Origin: Demequina sediminis
Lineage (GTDB): Bacteria; Actinomycetota; Actinomycetes; Actinomycetales; Demequinaceae
Reading direction: 5' to 3'
Length of the DNA: 64,000 nt
Assembly: GCF_030296675.1 (NCBI RefSeq)
Contig: NZ_AP027736.1
Coordinates: 2,294,001 to 2,358,000, forward strand
Shown here: one piece after another, positions 17,674-25,836 of the stretch
Position numbering within the stretch: the first letter of the stretch is position 1
Layout of the letters: each line of letters begins with the position of its first letter
Position numbers and translations under genes: made by a program
Notes under the pieces: model-generated
What the model was told of the DNA's origin: nothing
The model's input: only the letters and a program-made list of their open reading frames with translations
The model's database searches: none

Positions 17674-17823
17674 CGTAGCGGCAGCGATCCAAACGGCCCC
17701 GACCGGGCGCACCCCTCTCGGTTCAGACCGCGACACCTACCTGCAGCCAGTCCTGCGTGATCGCGGCAACAAGACCGCCACGGAGCGCTGCAAAAACCCC
17801 GCCACCAAGCGAACGAAGCCACA

Positions 17824-17867
17824 GTGTTGAGTGCCCAGAACGAGCGATTTCGGGCACTGAGCACCTC
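17824..17867. repeat. Hairpin repeat, copy 1
   Basis: A 44-base unit, identical to 18254-18297 except for one base (17827/18257); 40 bases (17828-17867) match exactly. Arms TGAGTGCCC and GGGCACTGAG pair with a short mismatch around a loop of about 15 bases. It lies downstream of the PLDc_N gene's stop codon. Confidence 0.9.
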
Positions 17868-17920
17868 GCGAGCCGGTGGACCGCGCGCCGGACTGGTGCC
17901 CAGCATCGGCCGGGCGCCCG

Positions 17921-18205
17921 CTACTCGCCTCCGAGCGAGCGTCGCCGCTCCTGTTCGTTCAGCCACACGCGGTAGGCCGGGTCGTCGTCCGGCGCGAGCG
18001 GAGTCGGCGGCAGCGGCCGCCGCTGTGGGCCGTCGAGGTACGTGACGAGCAGCCACGCGCCGGCGCCGATGTACGGCACGAACACCACAAGCAGGATCCA
18101 CCCCACCTTGGGCAGGTGGTGAGGGTTCTCCGAGGGCTGCTGGACGATGTCCGCGAGCGCGTACACCGTGAGGGCGATGTAGAACAGCGGCAGCAGGAGG
18201 CGCAT
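17921..18205 (-). CDS. Small PLDc_N-domain membrane protein
   Basis: A 94-residue protein with two membrane spans (LLLPLFYIALTVYALADIV and VGWILLVVFVPYIGAGAWLL) and an acidic/basic C-terminal tail (APDDDPAYRVWLNEQERRRS). This is the phospholipase D-nuclease N-terminal (PLDc_N) domain alone, without a catalytic domain. A paralogue lies at 43607. An in-frame ATG at 18217 is an alternative start. The gene sits between two hairpin repeats. Function unknown. Confidence 0.75.
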   Translation of the reverse strand: MRLLLPLFYIALTVYALADIVQQPSENPHHLPKVGWILLVVFVPYIGAGAWLLVTYLDGPQRRPLPPTPLAPDDDPAYRVWLNEQERRRSLGGE

Positions 18206-18250
18206 ATCGCCATGCATAGCAGGTGAAACGCTCTCAGGCCAGCGTTCTGT

Positions 18251-18297
18251 GAGGTGCTGAGTGCCCAGAACGAGCGATTTCGGGCACTGAGCACCTC
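18251..18297. repeat. Hairpin repeat, copy 2
   Basis: Second copy of the unit at 17824-17867, extended to a near-perfect inverted repeat. The left arm GAGGTGCTGAGTGCCC pairs with GGGCACTGAGCACCTC with one mismatch, around the loop AGAACGAGCGATTTC. It lies upstream of the PLDc_N gene. Both copies are in the same orientation, so the pair is also a direct repeat enclosing the gene. Confidence 0.9.
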
Positions 18298-18401
18298 CCG
18301 TGGCGACGGGTCGCGGGGGCAACCCGCGGCATCGTGCGGCCGGGACCACCGACGTGGCGCGGCCCGAATCGTTTCGATAGAGTGGGCGCCATCACCCTCG
18401 G

Positions 18402-18413
18402 GAGAGCGCTCTC
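18402..18413. promoter_or_regulatory. CebR-like operator upstream of cellobiose phosphorylase
   Basis: A perfect 12-base palindrome, GAGAGCGCTCTC, 37 bases before the phosphorylase start. It resembles the Streptomyces CebR operator (TGGGAGCGCTCCCA), a LacI-family site released by cellobiose or cello-oligosaccharides. A possible -10 TAGAGT lies just upstream at 18378-18383, so bound repressor would block transcription. Confidence 0.55.
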
Positions 18414-18450
18414 TCAGCACGATTCCGAGCCACACGAAAGGCACCCGCCC

Positions 18451-20873
18451 ATGCAGTTCGGCCACTTCGACGACGAAGCGCGCGAGTACGTCATCACGAC
18501 CCCCACACCCCGTACCCGTGGATCAACTACCTGGGTGCCCAGGACTTCTTCGGGCTGGTGTCGCACACCGGCGGCGGATACAGCTTCTATCGCGACGCCA
18601 AGCTACGCCGCCTCACGCGCTACCGCTACAACAACGTGCCGGTCGACGACGGCGGGCGCTACTTCTCGATCAACGACGGTGGCGAGGTGTGGAGCCCCGG
18701 CTACCGCCCGTATAAGACCGAGCTCGACAGCTTCGAGACGCGTCACGGCATGGGCTACACGCGCATCGCCGGCTCGCGCAACGGCCTCACCGCGAGCGTG
18801 CTGCTCTTTGTCCCCGTCGACGTCAATGCCGAGGTCCACCGCGTCGAGGTGACCAACACGTCCGACGCCCCCAAGTCCTTCTCGCTGTTCAGCTTCCTCG
18901 AGTTCAACCTGTGGAACGCCGAGGACGACCAGACCAACTACCAGCGCAATCTATCGATCGGCGAGGTCGAGGTGGTCGACGGCGCGATCTATCACAAGAC
19001 CGAGTACCGCGAGCGTCGCGACCACTACGCCGTCTACGGCGTCAACGCGCCCATCGCGGGCTTCGACACCGACCGCGACACCTACCTGGGATTCGGCAAC
19101 GGCTTCGACGAGGCCGCGGTGCCCCACGCGGGCAAGGCGGGCAACTCGATCGCGTCCGGCTGGTACCCGATCGCCTCGCACCAGCTCGAGGTCGAGCTCG
19201 CCCCCGGCGAGTCGAAGGCCTTCACGTTTGTGCTCGGCTACCTCGAGAACCCGCGCGAGGACAAGTGGGAGGCGCCCGGCGTCATCCGCAAGGACGGCGC
19301 GCGCGAGCTCCTCGCCCGCTTCGCGACCGACGAGCAGACCCTCGCCGAGTTCGCGACCCTCAACGCGTACTGGGACGGGCTGCTCGGCTCCTACACGGTC
19401 GAGTCCGGCCACGAGAAGCTCGACCGGATGGTCAACATCTGGAACCAGTACCAGTGCATGGTCACCTACAACATGTCCCGGTCGGCGAGCTTCTTCGAGA
19501 CCGGCATGGGCCGCGGCATGGGCTTCCGCGACTCGTCGCAGGACCTGCTCGGCTTTGTCCACCTGGTGCCCGAGCGCGCCCGCGAGCGCATCATCGACAT
19601 CGCGTCCACGCAGTTCGAGGACGGCAGCGCGTACCACCAGTACCAGCCGCTCACGAAGCGCGGCAACCACACGCTCGGGTCCGGCTTCAACGACGACCCG
19701 CTGTGGCTGATCCTCGGCGTCGCGGCCTACGTCAAGGAGACCGGCGACTTCGCGATCCTCGACGAGCTGGTGCCGTTCGACAACGACGAGTCGAAGGCCG
19801 CGTCGCTCATGGAGCACCTCAAGCGGTCCTTCGACTTCACGATCAACAACCGCGGCCCGCACGGCCTGCCGCTGATCGGCCGCGCCGACTGGAACGACTG
19901 TCTCAACCTCAACTGCTTCTCGACAGAGCCCGGCGAGTCCTTCCAGACCACCGGCAACCGCACGGGCGGCGTCGCCGAGTCGATCTTCATCGCAGGCATG
20001 TTCGCGGCGATCGGCCCCGAGTACGCGGCGCTCGCGCGCAGGCGCGGGGACGATGCCGAGGCCCAGCGGGCAGACGAGGCCGTGGCGGCCATGCGTGACG
20101 CGGTGCTCGAGCACGGCTGGGACGGCGAGTGGTTCCTGCGTGCCTACGACTACTTCGGCACCAAGGTCGGCAGCCACGAGAACGAGGACGGCCAGATCTG
20201 GATCGAGCCGCAGGGCTTCTGCATCATGGGCGGGATCGGCGTCGAGGACGGCCGCGCGCTCAAGGCGCTCGACGCGACCCGCGAGCGGCTGAACACTCCT
20301 CACGGCATCGTCCTTCTCAACCCCGCCTACCGCGAATACCACGTCGAACTCGGCGAGGTCACGTCGTACCCGCCGGGCTACAAGGAGAACGCGGGCATCT
20401 TCTGCCACAACAACCCGTGGGTGATCATCGCGGAGACCGTGGTGGGCCGCGCCGAGCACGCGTGGGAGTACTGGAAGCAGATCGCCCCCGCGTACCGCGA
20501 GGAGCAGTCCGAGGTGCACCGGCTCGAGCCGTATGTGTACGCGCAGATGATCGCGGGCAAGGACGCGGTGCGTCACGGTGAGGCCAAGAATTCGTGGCTC
20601 ACCGGCACGGCCTCGTGGAACTTCGTCACCGTCTCGCAGTATCTGCTGGGCGTGCGCCCCGACTACGACGGCCTGGTGGTCGACCCGTGCATCGGCGCCG
20701 AGGTCTCGGAGTACACGGTGCGCCGCGTCGTGCGCGGCGCGACCTACGTCATCCACGTCACCAACTCGGGCGGTAAGGGCGCCTCGCTCACGGTCGACGG
20801 CATGGCGATCGAGGGATCGCTGGTGCCCTACGCCGAGCCCGGATCGGTGGTCGAGGTTCGCGCCACGGTCTGA
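18451..20873 (+). CDS. cbp: Cellobiose phosphorylase (GH94), frameshifted near start
   Basis: Cytoplasmic enzyme that phosphorolyses cellobiose to glucose 1-phosphate and glucose, saving ATP. About 807 residues after repair, close to the 822 of Cellulomonas enzymes, which I recall as very similar along the whole length. Signature segments are [35 protein letters not shown], the catalytic-Asp region [15 protein letters not shown] and [18 protein letters not shown]. There is no signal peptide. The start [18 protein letters not shown] matches the family. A CCCCC run at 18500-18504 lacks one base, after which the frame continues; this is probably a consensus error. Chitobiose phosphorylase is the nearest alternative but less likely. 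Confidence 0.92.
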
Positions 20874-20909
20874 GCCGCACCGGCCGGCCAATGGCGTTCG
20901 TCACGGCGC

Positions 20910-20941
20910 CCCGCGGGTAGAATGTCACCTTTACCCGCGGG
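20910..20941 (+). promoter_or_regulatory. Promoter with overlapping inverted repeat before greA-like gene
   Basis: A good -10 box, TAGAAT (20918-20923), lies inside an inverted repeat whose 10-base arms CCCGCGGGTA (20910-20919) and TACCCGCGGG (20932-20941) match exactly. A protein binding this dyad would cover the -10 box and start site. A role as a terminator for the upstream gene is less likely, as no T tract follows. Confidence 0.5.
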
Positions 20942-20975
20942 CCGCCGTGCCCGGCATCGTCAAAGGAGATCTGCC

Positions 20976-21377
20976 ATGTCCGCCACCGTGTGGATGACCC
21001 CCGCCGCCCTCGAGCTGCTTCGTGAGGAACTCGCGACTCTCGAGGCGGCCTCCCGCGACGATGACCCCACCACCCGCGCGCGTATCGTCGAATTGCGCGA
21101 GCGCATCGCGGCGGCCGACACCAGCCCGCGGCCCGACGACGGCCTCGTGGAGCCCGGCATGCGCGTCGTGGTGCGGCTGGATGGGGCCGATGCCCCGCTT
21201 GCCTTTGTGTTGGGTGACCGTTCGCTCGTGGCGCCGGGCGCCGACGAGACCGTCTACTCGCCCACCTCCCCCATGGGTGCTGCGGTTGACGGCCGCTACG
21301 TGGGGGACACCGTGACGTTCGAGACTCCGCGCGGCCCGCGCTCGGCGACGATCCTCGAGGCGCACCCCGTCGCCTGA
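20976..21377 (+). CDS. GreA/GreB-family elongation factor-like protein
   Basis: A 133-residue protein with a Gre-type layout: an N-terminal helical region (MTPAALELLREELATLEAA, then REDD-like charged helix TRARIVELRERIAAAD), and a C-terminal FKBP-like domain (LVEPGMRVVVRL, TSPMGAAVDGRYVGDTVTFETPRG). It is shorter than housekeeping GreA (about 160), so it may be a paralogue that acts on RNA polymerase secondary channel function. The start at 20976 follows a strong AAAGGAGAT. Confidence 0.75.
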   Translation: MSATVWMTPAALELLREELATLEAASRDDDPTTRARIVELRERIAAADTSPRPDDGLVEPGMRVVVRLDGADAPLAFVLGDRSLVAPGADETVYSPTSPMGAAVDGRYVGDTVTFETPRGPRSATILEAHPVA

Positions 21378-21429
21378 GGCGCGTGACGCGCGTCGAGACG
21401 ACCCGGGACCCGTGCGTGGGAGACTTCCG

Positions 21430-22625
21430 ATGAGCGAAGGGACGCCGATGGCCGGGGCCGAGATCGAGGACGCGTATCGGGAGGCCGCGCCGTTGGTGCA
21501 CACCCTCGCGCTGCGGGCGCTCGGCTCGGTCGACGAGGCCGAGGACGTCGTGCGTCGTGTGTTCGCGGCTGCCGCCGCGAGCGGAGACCTCGCGCCGCAG
21601 TCCCTGCTGCGTGATGCCGCCGAGCGCGTCACCGGCGACCTTGAGCGGCGCGTGCGGGCCAAGCTGTCCGCCCTCGATGACCCACGCCTCGGTGCGGACG
21701 CCGTCACGGATCACGACGCCGTGGTGGCCGAGGCGGATCGGATCCTGTTGCGCTCGGCGATGTCGAGGCTCGACGAGCAGCGGCGCACGCTCCTCGAGCG
21801 CGCTCTGGTTCATGGCGACCCGCGTCCCGAGCTCGCGATGATGACGGGCGTCTCGACCGAGGACCTCGAGGCCATGCTGCGGGACGCGCTACTTGAGCTG
21901 TGGACGGGCCCGCGCATGCGTGGTGAACACGCTCCGGCCGCCGACCTCGCGTCGCGCGCGCTGGGCAATTCCGCCGCGCCGCCTCACTCCGATCACCTGG
22001 GCCGCTGCCGCGAGTGTCGCGACGTGTCGCGGTCGCTCAACGACCTCGTGGGCGCGATCGCGCGCATGCCCTCGGCCGGTCCGGTGCTGCCGCCGCGCGG
22101 GGGCTGTGGGACGAGGTGCGCGAGGCGGTGGCAGCCGGCGCGGTCCCCGAGCCGGACTGGCGTGAGGAGGCACGCCGCGCCGCCGAGCGGGCCCAGCGCC
22201 GTCGCACCTTCATCCTCGTCGGTGCCGTGGTGATGTCGAGCCTGCTGGTCGGGCTGACGGTGATCCTCGCGCAGCTCTTGGTCGAGCCCGACCGCGCGGC
22301 CATCGCCTCCGCGGTGCTCGCCGACCCGCGCCAGGGCGGGGCCGATGCCGGCTCGGTGGTGCTCGAGCGACGCGACGGCGGCGCAGAGGTGCTGGTGATC
22401 GACACCGTGTTCGCCGAGTATCCGGACGCGTATCTCGAGGTGTGGCTCGTGCCGGCTGGCGAGGATCCGATCTCCGTGGGTCACCTGCGCGCGAGCCGCT
22501 ACGAGGTGGAGGTGCCCGAGGCGGCGGGCTCGGCCATGGGCGCGACCATCGAGATCAGCAGGGAGCCGTGGGACGGAGACCCCACCCGCGGTGGCGAAGT
22601 GGTGGCACGCGGCGCGCTCGGTTGA
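21430..22625 (+). CDS. Fused ECF sigma-like / anti-sigma (RskA-type) membrane protein, frameshifted
   Basis: About 398 residues after repair. Residues about 10-160 resemble an ECF sigma factor: a region-2-like segment (LVHTLALRALGSVDEAEDVV) and a degenerate region-4-like helix pair (LDEQRRTLLERALVHGD, then AMLRDALLELW). Next comes an anti-sigma zinc motif H-x3-C-x2-C (HLGRCREC), a membrane span (TFILVGAVVMSSLLVGLTVI) and an extracytoplasmic RskA-like domain (YLEVWLVPAGEDPISVGHL). The sigma part and zinc motif are in one uninterrupted frame, so the fusion does not depend on the frameshift. The frame breaks later, in a GGGGG run at 22099-22103. The layout parallels the separate sigma and RskA genes at 24323-25673. 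It may be a membrane-tethered regulator or decoy. Confidence 0.7.
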
Positions 22626-22778
22626 GTGGTCCTTTGCTCGGGTCGGCCCCTATCGCGCCGCCCGGTGTTCACTCTGAGCGAAATCTGAGATCTCCTGCAT
22701 CCAAGGGCCACCCTGCGTCGGAAGTACGGGGTGAAGGCACGTCGCACCCGGGCGGCGGCCCACGAAAGGAGAAGGTCA

Positions 22779-23590
22779 TGCGCTCGTCGATCTTGGCCGG
22801 CATCGCCGCCGGCACCCTGCTCGCCGCGGCAACCGCCGCCCCCGCATTCGCCGTCGAGGACGGCAAGGCGGACCTCGCCGTCCTGCACGGCATCCCCGAC
22901 CTCACCGTTGACGTCTACGTGGACGGTGCCCTTACGCTCGACGACTTCGCCCCCGGCGACCTCGCCGGCCCGCTGTCTCTCGACCCGGGCACCTACTCGG
23001 TCGCGATCACGGCCTCCGACGCGGCGGATGACTCCGCCCCGGTGCTCGGCCCGATCGACCTCCCGCTCGAGGAGGGCATGAGCTACACCGCCGTCGCGCA
23101 CCTCACCGAGGCAGGCGAGGCGACCGCGACGCTCTTCACCAACGACATCTCGGAGACCGCCTCCGGCGAGGGCCGCCTCACGGTCCGCCACACGGCAGCG
23201 GCGCCCGCGGTCGACGTGTGGGCCAACGGAGAGGTCGCCTTCGAGAACCTCGCGAACCCCGATGAGGTCATGGCGGACCTTCCCGTCGCGACCTACGAGG
23301 CCGCGGTGTCCCTCACCGGTGAGACCGAGCCCGTGATCGGCCCCGCCGACGTCCCCGTCGAGGAGGGCATGAACACCATCGTGTACGCGTGGGGCTCCGC
23401 CGAGGACGGCAACCTTGCCGTCGCCGTCCAGTCCGTCGCGACGCACACCTCGATGCCTGATGAGGTCGCCGCCGGTACCCAGGGCCTCGCCGCCGACAAC
23501 GGATCCGTCCCGGTGGGCGTGATCGTGGTCGGAGCCGCGGCGCTCGCCGCCGCGGGCCTCGCCACCCGGGCCGTGCTCGCCCGCCGCTAG
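22779..23590 (+). CDS. DUF4397 secreted, membrane-anchored surface protein
   Basis: A 270-residue envelope protein. An N-terminal signal peptide (ILAGIAAGTLLAAATAAPAFA) precedes two DUF4397 beta-sandwich repeats, seen as LAVLHGIPDLTVDVYVDG and LTVRHTAAAPAVDVWANG. The C-terminus is a membrane span followed by Arg residues (VIVVGAAALAAAGLATRAVLARR). This resembles a cell-wall sorting tail, but I see no LPXTG or LAXTG motif before it. It is followed by a sortase gene, so it is a candidate substrate with a non-canonical signal. The start follows GAAAGGAGAAGG. Confidence 0.85.
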
Positions 23591-23599
23591 TCCCCCCAG

Positions 23600-23635
23600 G
23601 GGCGGGGCGCGCCAATCCTCCGGCGCGCCCCGCCC
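23600..23635 (+). terminator. Strong hairpin terminator after DUF4397 gene
   Basis: A perfect 14-base stem, GGGCGGGGCGCGCC with GGCGCGCCCCGCCC, closes an 8-base loop just after the stop, followed by a C/T-rich stretch (CCCCTTTCTCTC). It probably reduces transcription into the sortase gene rather than fully isolating it. Confidence 0.75.
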
Positions 23636-23660
23636 ACCCCTTTCTCTCAGGGAGGCCGCG

Positions 23661-24326
23661 ATGCTGCGCATCGTCTCGATCTTCGCCGTGATGGCGCTCA
23701 CCGCCTGCGCGGCGGCGAACCCGCCGGAGGCGTCTGTCCCGGCATCGTCACCCACGGCCGAGGCCGTGGCGGCGGAGCCGACCCAGGGTGAGATTCGGGC
23801 CCGCGTGATCGCCGGCGAGGTGCCGGTGGGTCCCGCGACCGTCGACAGCCTGCCGATCGCGCCGGATCCGGAGCGGCTGGTGGTCGAGTCGCTCGGGATC
23901 GACATGCCGGTGACGGACGTGGGGATCGACGAGTCCGGCGGGATGGAGCTGCCGGAAAGTGCGGGCGTCGCGGGCTGGTTCCGGCTGGGCGGCAGCCCCG
24001 CTGGTGGGCTGCGCGCCGAGGAGAACGTGGTGATCGCGGCCCACGTCGACGACTCGGAGATGGGCCGCGGGCCCTTCGCCGAACTTCGTGACGCGAAGCC
24101 GGGTGACCGCGTCGATGTCGCGCTCGAGGACGGCGAGTCGGTGGTCTACGTGGTCGATCGCGTCGAGCAGACGTCCAAGCAGGAGGTGGACTTCTCCGTG
24201 GTGTTCGGGACCGCGGAGCGCGCGCTCGTGCTGGTGACGTGTGGTGGACGCTGGGACGCCGATGTGCGACATTACGAGGACAACGTGCTCGTCTGGGCCT
24301 ACCCGGAGGGCGACACGCGACCATGA
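23661..24326 (+). CDS. Sortase (class E/F-like) with lipoprotein-type signal
   Basis: Transpeptidase of 221 residues. Catalytic His in VIAAHVDDSE, Cys in LVLVTCGG and Arg just after it (DADVRHYEDNVLV) match class F-like sortases. The N-terminus, VSIFAVMALTACAAAN, contains a lipobox (LTAC), so the enzyme may be lipid-anchored instead of using the usual uncleaved membrane span. A disordered Ala/Pro/Glu linker follows. It overlaps the sigma gene (ATGA at 24323). The exact class and substrate are uncertain. Confidence 0.8.
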   Translation: MLRIVSIFAVMALTACAAANPPEASVPASSPTAEAVAAEPTQGEIRARVIAGEVPVGPATVDSLPIAPDPERLVVESLGIDMPVTDVGIDESGGMELPESAGVAGWFRLGGSPAGGLRAEENVVIAAHVDDSEMGRGPFAELRDAKPGDRVDVALEDGESVVYVVDRVEQTSKQEVDFSVVFGTAERALVLVTCGGRWDADVRHYEDNVLVWAYPEGDTRP

Positions 24327-24910
24327 TGGGAACGGCGATGGCGACGGAGACGGCGGAGCGCGGCGACGCGTCCGGCGACCGCGCCCTCGACCTGGACTTC
24401 GCGGCCGGCGTGGAGGGCTCGCTCGAGGGCCTCTACCGGTCAGCCTCCGCGTTGGTCTACACGCTCGCGCTGCGCTCGCTAGGGGACGCGAGCGAGGCGG
24501 AGGACGTGACGCAGCAGACGTTTGTCGCTGCCTGGCGCGGACGCGACGGGTACGACCCCACCCGCGGCTCCGCGCGCGGATGGGTGGTGGGGATCGCCAA
24601 GCGGCGCATCGCCGATGCTCTGGCTGCCAGGGCGCGCGAGAGCAGGCGCCTCGAGGCCGTCAAGGACGAGCCCGTCGTGGCGGTCGCCGATCCCCTTGAG
24701 CGCGAGGCCGAGCGCATTATGGTGCGCGGCGAGGTCGAGAGCCTGGGACCGCCGCGATCGACCATCGTGTCGCTGGCGTTCTTCGAGGGACGCACGCACG
24801 AACAGATCGCCGAGCATCTGCGCATGCCGCTCGGCACCGTGAAGAGCCACCTGCGCCGCTCATTGATGGCGCTGAGACAAGGATTGGAGGCCGCCGATGC
24901 GTCACTGTGA
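24323..24910 (+). CDS. ECF sigma factor (SigK-like)
   Basis: RNA polymerase sigma factor of 195 residues. Region 2 is seen as ALVYTLALRSLGDASEAEDV followed by TQQTFVAAWRG, and region 4 as FFEGRTHEQIAEHLRMPLGT then VKSHLRRSLMALR. It overlaps the RskA-type anti-sigma gene by 14 bases, the standard layout for a sigma/anti-sigma pair. It probably controls its own operon and the DUF4397/sortase genes. Double ATG at 24323/24326; the first gives the ATGA overlap with the sortase. Confidence 0.88.
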   Translation: MMGTAMATETAERGDASGDRALDLDFAAGVEGSLEGLYRSASALVYTLALRSLGDASEAEDVTQQTFVAAWRGRDGYDPTRGSARGWVVGIAKRRIADALAARARESRRLEAVKDEPVVAVADPLEREAERIMVRGEVESLGPPRSTIVSLAFFEGRTHEQIAEHLRMPLGTVKSHLRRSLMALRQGLEAADASL

Positions 24911-25673
24911 TGACGAGACTCTCGCCGCGATCGCGCTCGGCGAGCCTGCCGAGTCGCGCGACGCCGCGCACGTCTCCGAGTGCGCGACGTGCGCCGCCGA
25001 GGTCGCGTCGCTGCGCGAGACGGTGGCTGCGGTCTCCGGCGCCTCCGGGACCACGCTCGTGCGGCCTCCCGAGCGCGTGTGGGAGGCGATCAGCGCTGAG
25101 GTCGAGGCCCATGAGGGTCGCGAGGCTGGCTTCGCTGGTGCGGCGGGCGAGGCCGGCGGGCACGCGGGGGACGGCGCGACGGTGCTGACGCTCGACCGCC
25201 GCGGTCGCGGGTCAGCACCCGGGTCCCGCCGCGGGTCGAGCAGGCTGTTCCACCCGTGGGTGGTGGCCGTTGCGGCCGCGTCCGGAATCGTGCTCGGCGC
25301 GATCGGCGTGGGCGTGCTGGGCCCCTGGACCGAGCCCGCCGCGACCGTGGTCGCTCAGGCCGAGCTCGCCGACCTCGCGACCGAGGCGGCCGCCGGTGAG
25401 GCGCGTGTCGAGCGCCGAGCGGACGGCACGCAGGTGCTCGTGGTCGAGACTCCGTACACCGCGACCGACGCGGGAGCACTTGAGGTGTGGCTGATCGACC
25501 CCGACGTGGTGGGCATGGTGTCCCTTGGCTTCCTCACGGGGGAGCGCGGGGAGTTCGAGATCCCCGCGGGCTACGACGTCGACGCGTTCCCGATCGTCGA
25601 CATCTCGATCGAGCCGCCCGATGGCGACCCGACCCACTCGGGCGACTCCATCACGCGCGGCATCCTGGGCTAG
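24897..25673 (+). CDS. rskA: RskA-type anti-sigma factor
   Basis: Membrane anti-sigma factor of 258 residues. The zinc anti-sigma motif H-x3-C-x2-C (HVSECATC) is near residue 25. A low-complexity Gly/Glu/Ala linker leads to one membrane span (PWVVAVAAASGIVLGAIGVG) and an extracytoplasmic RskA domain (ALEVWLIDPDVVGMVSLGFL). Regulated proteolysis in response to envelope signals would free the sigma factor. Its C-terminal domain resembles that of the fusion protein at 21430. Confidence 0.85.
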   Translation: MRHCDDETLAAIALGEPAESRDAAHVSECATCAAEVASLRETVAAVSGASGTTLVRPPERVWEAISAEVEAHEGREAGFAGAAGEAGGHAGDGATVLTLDRRGRGSAPGSRRGSSRLFHPWVVAVAAASGIVLGAIGVGVLGPWTEPAATVVAQAELADLATEAAAGEARVERRADGTQVLVVETPYTATDAGALEVWLIDPDVVGMVSLGFLTGERGEFEIPAGYDVDAFPIVDISIEPPDGDPTHSGDSITRGILG

Positions 25674-25755
25674 GCCAGGCGCGTGGGGCCTCCCCCACCC
25701 GCGCGTGCTGAACCCTCCCCACCTCGCCCGCGCATCGTCCCCACCCGCGCCCCGT

Positions 25756-25815
25756 ATGGGACGCTCATGGTCGCTTTCGGGAGGTGTGAGCGCGCCATGG
25801 GACGCTCATGGTCGC
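25756..25815. repeat. 19-base direct repeat
   Basis: ATGGGACGCTCATGGTCGC occurs at 25756-25774 and 25797-25815, 41 bases apart centre to centre, downstream of both the rskA and trkA stop codons. With only two copies it is not an array; it could be a binding site or a decayed element. Confidence 0.7.
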
Positions 25816-25836
25816 CAAGCGCCCCGCACCGCGTCC

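Noticed and set aside
17674-17823. Possible attachment site or gene remnant at the right edge of the metal island
   Set aside because: A short reading ending RCKNPATKRTKPQC is open, but there is no recognisable family, no tRNA and no matching repeat at the left edge.
18911-20891. Arg-rich plus-strand and 646-residue minus-strand ORFs inside the GH94 gene
   Set aside because: Both are other frames of a gene with strong, continuous cellobiose phosphorylase similarity; high GC produces long false ORFs.
22499-23905. 468-residue minus-strand ORF opposite the DUF4397 gene
   Set aside because: Low-complexity Gly/Asp/Arg product with no motif; the plus strand has a signal peptide, two domain repeats and a terminator.
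25756-25815. Possible CRISPR array
   Set aside because: Only two copies of a 19-base repeat, no further units and no cas genes in the window.
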